This document shows, piece by piece, positions 14,329-19,145 of a stretch of 19,145 nucleotides of DNA (position 1 is the first letter of the stretch; each line of letters starts with the position of its first letter). The DNA is taken from NCBI GenBank assembly GCA_902476645.1, contig CABSEG010000055.1, positions 1-19,145 of the forward strand, read 5' to 3'. The position numbers and the translations under genes are program-made. The DNA comes from an uncultured Lachnospiraceae bacterium (GTDB taxonomy: Bacteria > Bacillota > Clostridia > Lachnospirales > Lachnospiraceae). The notes under the pieces are model-generated. The model ran no database searches, was not told the origin of the DNA, and saw only the letters and a list, made by a program, of their open reading frames with translations.

Positions 14329-14604
14329 ATGAAGAGAAAAAAAGAACGGGATACCTTTGAACTGGAGGTTATCGGTGGTGTGATGGGAGGCATCATCTTG
14401 CTGTTGGGCGTGGCGGGCCTGGTGAACTATCGTCAGGCGTCTGTGTTTTTTTCCGTGGCCATTGGTTTTGGTGCGGCTTTAAACGGGCTGCTCTCCACGG
14501 TACGCTTCTGGAAGAAAAATTATCTTTTAGGTGCTTTATTTTTTCTGTTGGCCCTCGCATTGGTCGTTCTGTTTGTACTTCAGATTGTGATTTTAAAGGG
14601 GTGA
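14329..14604 (+). CDS. Small membrane protein of unknown function (91 aa)
   Basis: I do not recognise this protein. It has a basic, charged N-terminus (MKRKKERDTFELE) and three likely membrane segments at about 13-33, 39-55 and 66-88, with a short basic loop (RFWKKN) between the last two. There is no signal cleavage site and no known motif. The ATG lies two bases after the argF stop codon, with GGGAG inside the end of argF as its likely ribosome-binding site, so it is translationally coupled. birA follows after six bases. The tight packing supports a real gene, although the function is unknown and its link to argF or birA may be only transcriptional. Confidence 0.82.
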   Translation: MKRKKERDTFELEVIGGVMGGIILLLGVAGLVNYRQASVFFSVAIGFGAALNGLLSTVRFWKKNYLLGALFFLLALALVVLFVLQIVILKG

Positions 14605-14610
14605 GGCCGG

Positions 14611-15591
14611 ATGAAGAGTGATATATTGCATATTTTGCGGGAACGAAATGATTACGTTTCTGGTCAGGAACTCTGTAGCCGCTTTGGGGTATCCAGAACG
14701 GCTGTCTGGAAGGCTATCCGTCAATTAAGGGAAGAGGGATATGAGATTGAGGCGATACCAAACAGGGGATATCATATTACAGGATATCCGGATGTGGTGT
14801 CAGCCCAGGAGATCGAAAGCCGTCTGACCACTGCATGGGTGGGGAAACAAGTAGTATATGAGCCAGTGGTGGATTCCACCAATAATAAAGCCAAAAGGCT
14901 GGCCGAGGAGGGGGCCGGGCATGGTACTCTGGTTTTGGCAGATCAACAAAGCCAGGGAAAGGGAAGAAGAGGCAGAAGCTGGAGCACTCCCCCGGGTACT
15001 GCCGTCGCTATGACTGTGATTGTGCGTCCCGGGATGCGCCCGGAACAGGCTTCGATGCTGACGTTAATCATGGGATTGGCTGTGGCCAGTGCCTGTCGAA
15101 GCCTGTTTGAGCTGGACGCTCAGATCAAATGGCCCAATGATATCGTAATTGGCGGGAAAAAATTGTGTGGGATTTTGACGGAGATGAGTGCGGAGATGAA
15201 TGAGATTCATTACCTGGTGATCGGAACGGGCATCAACGTGAACATGGAAGAATTTCCGATGGAAATACGGGATACAGCCACTTCCCTGTGCTTGGAGCTG
15301 GGGAAAAAGGTCAGGCGGGCCGACGTGATCCAACGGTGCCTGGAGTACTTTGAGCAGTATTATGATGTTTTTATGGAAACAGAAAATCTTTCCCGTTTGC
15401 AAAAGCTTTACAACCAGCTTTTAGTCAGCCGCGACCGCCAGGTGCGGGTCTTAACGCCGGGAAATGAGTACCAGGGAATCTCCAGGGGCATCAATGACAA
15501 AGGGGAACTTTTGGTGGAGCGGGAAGACGGAAAGACAGAAGCTGTCTATGCAGGGGAAGTTTCCGTGCGGGGAATTTACGGATATAGCTAG
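14611..15591 (+). CDS. birA: Bifunctional biotin--protein ligase / biotin operon repressor
   Basis: It activates biotin to biotinyl-AMP and attaches it to carrier proteins such as the acetyl-CoA carboxylase subunit; the long form also represses biotin genes. The 326 residues comprise an N-terminal winged helix-turn-helix (about 1-58, SRFGVSRTAVWKAIRQL), a ligase domain and a C-terminal SH3-like domain (about 278-326). The ligase domain has DSTNN (88-92), the biotinyl-AMP loop QGKGRRGRSW (115-124), KWPND (173-177), KKLCGILTE (183-191) and INVN (208-211). The DNA-binding domain shows it is the regulatory type. The ATG follows GGGGTGAGG, overlapping the previous stop. No biotin synthesis or transport gene lies in this window. 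Confidence 0.95.
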   Translation: MKSDILHILRERNDYVSGQELCSRFGVSRTAVWKAIRQLREEGYEIEAIPNRGYHITGYPDVVSAQEIESRLTTAWVGKQVVYEPVVDSTNNKAKRLAEEGAGHGTLVLADQQSQGKGRRGRSWSTPPGTAVAMTVIVRPGMRPEQASMLTLIMGLAVASACRSLFELDAQIKWPNDIVIGGKKLCGILTEMSAEMNEIHYLVIGTGINVNMEEFPMEIRDTATSLCLELGKKVRRADVIQRCLEYFEQYYDVFMETENLSRLQKLYNQLLVSRDRQVRVLTPGNEYQGISRGINDKGELLVEREDGKTEAVYAGEVSVRGIYGYS

Positions 15592-15599
15592 GAGGCAAT

Positions 15600-15938
15600 A
15601 TGGAACAAGGACAAGTGGTACTGTGCGGGGCCAGCGCCTATGAGGAAAAGTTTTATCTGAATGAGGAGTTTTCGGCCCTGCCTGATTCAATCAAAGACGA
15701 GCTAAAGATTATGTGCGTGCTTTACACCCAGGATGTGGGAGGAATCCTGACCCTGGAATTTGAACAGGACGGGACCTTGTGCTTTCGCACAGAATCCGCG
15801 GCGGATGATTTTTTTTATGATGAAATCGGCAGCGTGTTAAAAATCAAAGAGTTGCAGCGGACGAAAAGGGAATTGCTGGAGGCTTTGGAAATGTATTATA
15901 AAGTATTCTTTTTGGGGGAAACCTATGAGGAAGCTTAA
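15600..15938 (+). CDS. Small uncharacterised protein (112 aa), possibly DUF6145
   Basis: A soluble, acidic protein with no signal peptide or membrane segment. It starts MEQGQVVLCGASAYEEKFYL, has a central strand-rich part (KIMCVLYTQDVGGILTLEF) and a helical C-terminus (LQRTKRELLEALEMYYKVFF). From memory it resembles a family found in Lachnospiraceae and labelled DUF6145; I cannot verify that here. No catalytic motif is visible. The ATG has AGGAGG four bases upstream, just after the birA stop codon. Its last 14 bases overlap dusB, so the two are coupled. Constant association with dusB would be the best clue to a role in RNA modification, but that is speculation. Confidence 0.85.
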   Translation: MEQGQVVLCGASAYEEKFYLNEEFSALPDSIKDELKIMCVLYTQDVGGILTLEFEQDGTLCFRTESAADDFFYDEIGSVLKIKELQRTKRELLEALEMYYKVFFLGETYEEA

Positions 15939-16890
15939 GATTGGAAATGTGGAGCTTCCCAATCCCTGTGTATTGGCACCTATGGCAGGAGTAACGGACC
16001 TGCCATTTCGTTTGCTTTGCCGGGAGCAGGGAGCGGGGCTGTTATGTACGGAGATGGTCAGCGCAAAGGCCATATCCTTTCATAATAAAAATACGGAGAG
16101 TCTGATGCAAACCGGTCCCGGAGAACATCCGGTCTCCCTTCAGCTTTTTGGCTCAGAGCCGGAACTGATGGGACGGATAGCGGCTCAGATAGAGGAGCGC
16201 CCCTTTGATATTTTGGATGTAAATATGGGGTGTCCGGTGCCCAAGGTAGTGAACAATGGGGAGGGCTCTGCTTTGATGAAACAGCCAAAACTGGTGGAGG
16301 CCATTGTGACGGCCATGGTTAAAAGTGTTAAAAAGCCTGTTACCGTAAAAATTCGAAAGGGCTTTGACGAAGAGCATGTCAATGCGGTGGAAATTGCAAA
16401 GATTATTGAAGCCAGCGGAGCGGCGGCCATAGCGGTGCATGCCAGGACCAGAGAACAGTATTATTCCGGTCAGGCAGATTGGGAGATCATTCGTCAGGTA
16501 AAGGAGAGTGTTTCCATCCCTGTGATTGGAAACGGAGACGTGGACTCTCCTCAGAAGGCGCAGCGTATGCTTCAGGAGACCGGATGCGACGGTGTTATGG
16601 TGGGAAGGGCAGCCAGGGGAAACCCTTGGATATTTCGGCAGATTACGCATTATCTGGATACGGGTGAACTGTTGGAGAAGCCTTCCAGAGCCCAAGTAGC
16701 GAAGATGATGCTTCGCCATGGAGAGCTTTTGGCGGAGTACAAAGGGGAATACACAGCCCTGAGGGAGATGCGAAAGCATGTGGCATGGTATACCTCTGGG
16801 TATCCCCACTCAGCGTCCCTTCGCAGAAGAGTGAACGAATTGACAACCATGGAATCTCTGTGTGCTTTGGTAAAAGAATTTTCTCAATGA
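15925..16890 (+). CDS. dusB: tRNA-dihydrouridine synthase (DusB type)
   Basis: FMN enzyme that reduces uridines in the tRNA D-loop with NADPH. The 321 residues form the usual TIM barrel (about 1-240) plus helical tRNA-binding domain. Motifs are LAPMAGVTDLPFR (17-29), the catalytic cysteine in DVNMGCPVPKVV (98-109, C103), VKIRKG, HARTREQYYSG, GNGD and the FMN phosphate-binding VMVGRAARGNPWIF. Length and sequence fit the DusB group common in Firmicutes. The ATG lies inside the end of the preceding small gene, with GGGGGAA upstream as a plausible ribosome-binding site. It is the last gene of the argF operon; I see no hairpin terminator in the 85 bp before the greA promoter. Confidence 0.95.
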   Translation: MRKLKIGNVELPNPCVLAPMAGVTDLPFRLLCREQGAGLLCTEMVSAKAISFHNKNTESLMQTGPGEHPVSLQLFGSEPELMGRIAAQIEERPFDILDVNMGCPVPKVVNNGEGSALMKQPKLVEAIVTAMVKSVKKPVTVKIRKGFDEEHVNAVEIAKIIEASGAAAIAVHARTREQYYSGQADWEIIRQVKESVSIPVIGNGDVDSPQKAQRMLQETGCDGVMVGRAARGNPWIFRQITHYLDTGELLEKPSRAQVAKMMLRHGELLAEYKGEYTALREMRKHVAWYTSGYPHSASLRRRVNELTTMESLCALVKEFSQ

Positions 16891-16975
16891 TAAAGGCTTT
16901 TGGCAGTGATAAGGGCAGAAGATGGCTCATATAATGGGACAGGCAGGGAAAAAGCCGAAACCGGGCACAGAAATC

Positions 16976-17004
16976 TTGACATTTAAGTGACAGTGGGATA
17001 TAAT
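16976..17004 (+). promoter_or_regulatory. Perfect-consensus promoter of greA-lysS
   Basis: TTGACA (16976-16981) and TATAAT (16999-17004) are separated by exactly 17 bp, the full sigma-A consensus. It predicts strong constitutive expression with a leader of about 55 bases before greA. Confidence 0.88.
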
Positions 17005-17064
17005 ACTGTGATTATTAAGCTGGAATGAAAAGACAGCAGATTTTGAAAGGGTGTAGAATAAGAA

Positions 17065-17547
17065 ATGGAAGAAAAAAAGAATCTATTAACTTATGCAGGT
17101 TTAAAAGCATTAGAGGATGAGCTGCATGATTTAAAGGTTGTAAAGAGAAAAGAAGTTGCTCAGAAGATCAAGGAAGCGAGAGAACAAGGCGACCTCTCTG
17201 AAAATGCAGAGTACGACGCAGCCAAGGATGAGCAGAGAGATATTGAGGCCAGAATAGAGGAAATTGAAAAAATTTTGAAAAACGCCGAGGTGGTGGTGGA
17301 GGATGAAGTAGATCTGGACACCATCAATGTGGGTTGTACCGTAAAGGTATTGGATAAGGAGTATGACGAAGAGATGGAATTTAAGCTGGTAGGCTCCTCA
17401 GAGGCCAACAGTCTTCAGGGCAAAATCTCCAACGAGTCGCCGGTAGGGAAGGCATTAATCGGGGCAAGAGTAGGAGAGACTGTCACGGTGGAGACCCAGG
17501 CAGGAGAGATGCAGTATCAGGTATTAGAAATCCAAAGATCAAATTAG
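17065..17547 (+). CDS. greA: Transcription elongation factor GreA
   Basis: It rescues backtracked RNA polymerase by stimulating transcript cleavage through the secondary channel. The 160 residues contain the N-terminal coiled coil (about 10-75) with the acidic tip GDLSENAEYDAAK (42-54, D43 and E46 equivalent to the E. coli pair) and the C-terminal FKBP-like domain (about 80-158, with SPVGKALIGARVGETV). This is the GreA form. The ATG has only a distant AAAGGGTG, a weaker ribosome-binding site than most genes here, offset by a perfect promoter. lysS follows after 12 bp, so the two form an operon, a common pairing in Clostridia. Confidence 0.97.
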   Translation: MEEKKNLLTYAGLKALEDELHDLKVVKRKEVAQKIKEAREQGDLSENAEYDAAKDEQRDIEARIEEIEKILKNAEVVVEDEVDLDTINVGCTVKVLDKEYDEEMEFKLVGSSEANSLQGKISNESPVGKALIGARVGETVTVETQAGEMQYQVLEIQRSN

Positions 17548-17559
17548 GGAGTGAATGTT

Positions 17560-19145
17560 GTGGCAGAACAGAAGAAAATACAGGAACAGGATTTAAACCA
17601 ACTGTTAAAGGTGCGCAGAGAGAAGCTGGCGGAGCTTCAGCAGAATGGGAAAAATCCCTTTGAGATAACCAAATACGAGGTAAGCCATCACAGTCAGGAT
17701 GTGAAGGAGGACTTTGACGCACTGGAGGGGCAGACAGTAACCCTGGCGGGGCGCATGATGTCCAAGAGGGTCATGGGAAAAGCTTCTTTTTGTAATATTC
17801 AGGATCTAAAGGGAAATATTCAGTCCTATGTGGCCAGAGACAGTGTGGGTGAAGAAGAGTACAAAGCCTTTAAAAAGATGGATATCGGGGACATTGTGGG
17901 GTTGAAAGGTCAGGTATTTAAGACTAAGACAGGGGAGATTTCCATCCACGCCTCTGAGATTACGCTTTTGTCGAAGAGCCTTCAGATTCTTCCCGAAAAG
18001 TTCCACGGTCTGACGAACACGGATTTGCGCTACCGCCAGAGGTATGTGGATCTAATTATGAACCCGGAGGTAAAGGATACCTTTATCAAGCGCTCCAGGA
18101 TTTTAAAAGAGATTCGCAATTACCTGGATCAGGAAGGCTTTATGGAGGTGGAAACCCCCATGTTGGTATCCAATGCCGGCGGTGCGGCTGCACGACCCTT
18201 TGAGACCCACTTTAACGCATTGGATGAGGACTTAAAGCTCAGGATTTCGTTGGAGTTGTATTTAAAGAGGCTGATCGTAGGAGGACTTGAGAAAGTCTAT
18301 GAGATTGGTAGAGTGTTTCGAAATGAAGGGTTGGATACCAGACATAATCCGGAGTTTACCCTTATGGAGCTGTACCAGGCATACACAGATTACAACGGTA
18401 TGATGGATTTGACTGAGAACCTATACCGCCATGTGGCTGAGGCCGTGCTGGGAACTACGAAAATAACCTACAATGGGATTGAAATGGATCTGGGCAAGCC
18501 CTTTGAACGGATTACCATGGTGGATGCCGTAAAGAAGTATTCCGGCGTAGATTTTCGTGAAATCCACACATTGGAGGAAGCCAGAGCAGCGGCAAAAGAA
18601 CATCATGTTGCGTATGAGGACAGGCATAAGAAGGGAGATATCCTGAATCTGTTCTTTGAAGAATTTGTGGAAGAGCATCTGCTACAGCCGACCTTTGTCA
18701 TGGACCATCCGGTGGAGATTTCTCCGTTGACCAAGAAAAAGCCGGATGATCCCGAATATGTGGAGCGCTTCGAGTTCTTTATGAACGGCTGGGAGATGGC
18801 AAACGCCTACTCAGAATTGAATGATCCGATTGATCAGAGAGAGCGGTTTGCGGCCCAAGAAGAGCTTCTTGCCCAGGGGGATGAAGAGGCGAATCATACG
18901 GATGAGGATTTCTTAAATGCTCTGCCGCCCACCGGTGGAATCGGTTTTGGAATCGACCGAATGTGTATGCTGCTGACAGATTCCGCTGCGATTCGGGATG
19001 TGCTGTTGTTCCCCACAATGAAGTCACTGGACGCTAAGAAGGGCGAGGCGAAGGTGGAAAAAGCTGTTGCCGAAGCTGGAAAATCGGCTTCCGAAACAGT
19101 TGCTTCTGTTGCCAGCGTGTCCGCACCAAGCGTACAGCTTGACAT
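17560..19145 (+). CDS. lysS: Lysine--tRNA ligase, class II (cut by window end)
   Basis: It charges tRNA-Lys with lysine. The visible 528 residues contain the anticodon-binding OB fold (about 57-140) and the class II catalytic domain. Motif 1 lies around 178-202 (GFMEVETPML), motif 2 around 251-268 (RVFRNEGLDTRHNPEFT) and motif 3 at 459-473 (GGIGFGIDRMCMLLT). The catalytic domain normally ends close to FPTMK, here about residue 488. The frame continues with an Ala/Ser/Val/Glu-rich segment for at least 40 residues and has no stop before the window edge, indicating a C-terminal extension. The GTG at 17560 has AGGGAG eight bases upstream; an in-frame GTG at 17551 is possible but would overlap that site. 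Confidence 0.96.
   Translation, partial: MAEQKKIQEQDLNQLLKVRREKLAELQQNGKNPFEITKYEVSHHSQDVKEDFDALEGQTVTLAGRMMSKRVMGKASFCNIQDLKGNIQSYVARDSVGEEEYKAFKKMDIGDIVGLKGQVFKTKTGEISIHASEITLLSKSLQILPEKFHGLTNTDLRYRQRYVDLIMNPEVKDTFIKRSRILKEIRNYLDQEGFMEVETPMLVSNAGGAAARPFETHFNALDEDLKLRISLELYLKRLIVGGLEKVYEIGRVFRNEGLDTRHNPEFTLMELYQAYTDYNGMMDLTENLYRHVAEAVLGTTKITYNGIEMDLGKPFERITMVDAVKKYSGVDFREIHTLEEARAAAKEHHVAYEDRHKKGDILNLFFEEFVEEHLLQPTFVMDHPVEISPLTKKKPDDPEYVERFEFFMNGWEMANAYSELNDPIDQRERFAAQEELLAQGDEEANHTDEDFLNALPPTGGIGFGIDRMCMLLTDSAAIRDVLLFPTMKSLDAKKGEAKVEKAVAEAGKSASETVASVASVSAPSVQLD

Noticed and set aside
16930..16935. TATAAT after dusB as a second greA promoter
   Set aside because: The nearest -35-like TTGGCA is 24 bp away; the perfect promoter at 16976-17004 explains expression.
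17005..17064. T-box or other leader riboswitch for lysS
   Set aside because: The greA leader is about 55 bases and the greA-lysS gap 12 bases, too short for a T-box, and no T-box sequence is visible.
1..19145. Mobile element, prophage, CRISPR, toxin-antitoxin or defence system
   Set aside because: No transposase, integrase, phage, Cas or toxin-like protein, no array of repeats and no terminal inverted repeats were found; gene content is core housekeeping.

Overview
The window looks like ordinary chromosome from a low-to-mid GC Gram-positive Clostridia, most likely a Lachnospiraceae member. The evidence is strong AGGAGG-type ribosome-binding sites, frequent GTG/TTG starts, near-consensus sigma-A promoters, classical hairpin/T-run terminators, and clostridial-type proteins (DnaE1, PfkA with a TIDLD motif, a SleB-like hydrolase behind SH3 domains, small clostridial proteins of unknown function). 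The family placement is an inference from protein resemblance, not a measured result.

Layout. (1) 1-580, minus strand: the N-terminal 193 residues of nicotinate phosphoribosyltransferase, divergent from everything else. (2) 722-909: a single tRNA-Gln(CTG) with its own promoter and terminator. (3) 939-2927: acyl-ACP thioesterase, CvfB-like S1 protein and RidA. (4) 3020-3259: a small conserved-looking protein of unknown function, with a promoter candidate and a terminator. (5) 3388-10222: class I methyltransferase, CPBP membrane protease, DNA polymerase III alpha (dnaE), phosphofructokinase (pfkA, with a promoter candidate on the dnaE stop codon) and a TrmH/SpoU RNA methyltransferase. (6) 10267-11634: a monocistronic secreted cell-wall hydrolase. 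(7) 11772-13194: an NfeD-SPFH pair ending at a very strong terminator. (8) 13217-16890: a regulated promoter (a cre-like palindrome and an ARG-box-like site) followed by argF, a small membrane protein, birA, a small uncharacterised protein and dusB, packed with gaps of at most 10 bp or overlapping. (9) 16976-19145: a perfect-consensus promoter, greA, and lysS cut by the window end.

How the genes work together. Most are housekeeping: replication (dnaE), transcript elongation (greA), tRNA charging and modification (tRNA-Gln, lysS, dusB), RNA modification (TrmH family), glycolysis (pfkA), NAD salvage (pncB), arginine/citrulline metabolism (argF), biotin attachment (birA) and the envelope (thioesterase, hydrolase, NfeD/SPFH, CPBP). 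I see no prophage, insertion sequence, CRISPR array, toxin-antitoxin pair or defence island, and no good case for a wholly new system. No gene-free stretch exceeds 300 bp; the largest, about 220 bp at 581-801, holds two divergent promoters and a short dyad. The items most worth a second look are regulatory: the argF control region, the dyad in the pncB leader, the long-spaced inverted repeat before nfeD, and read-through of the tRNA terminator into the thioesterase gene. On the protein side they are the lysS C-terminal extension and the uncharacterised small proteins.
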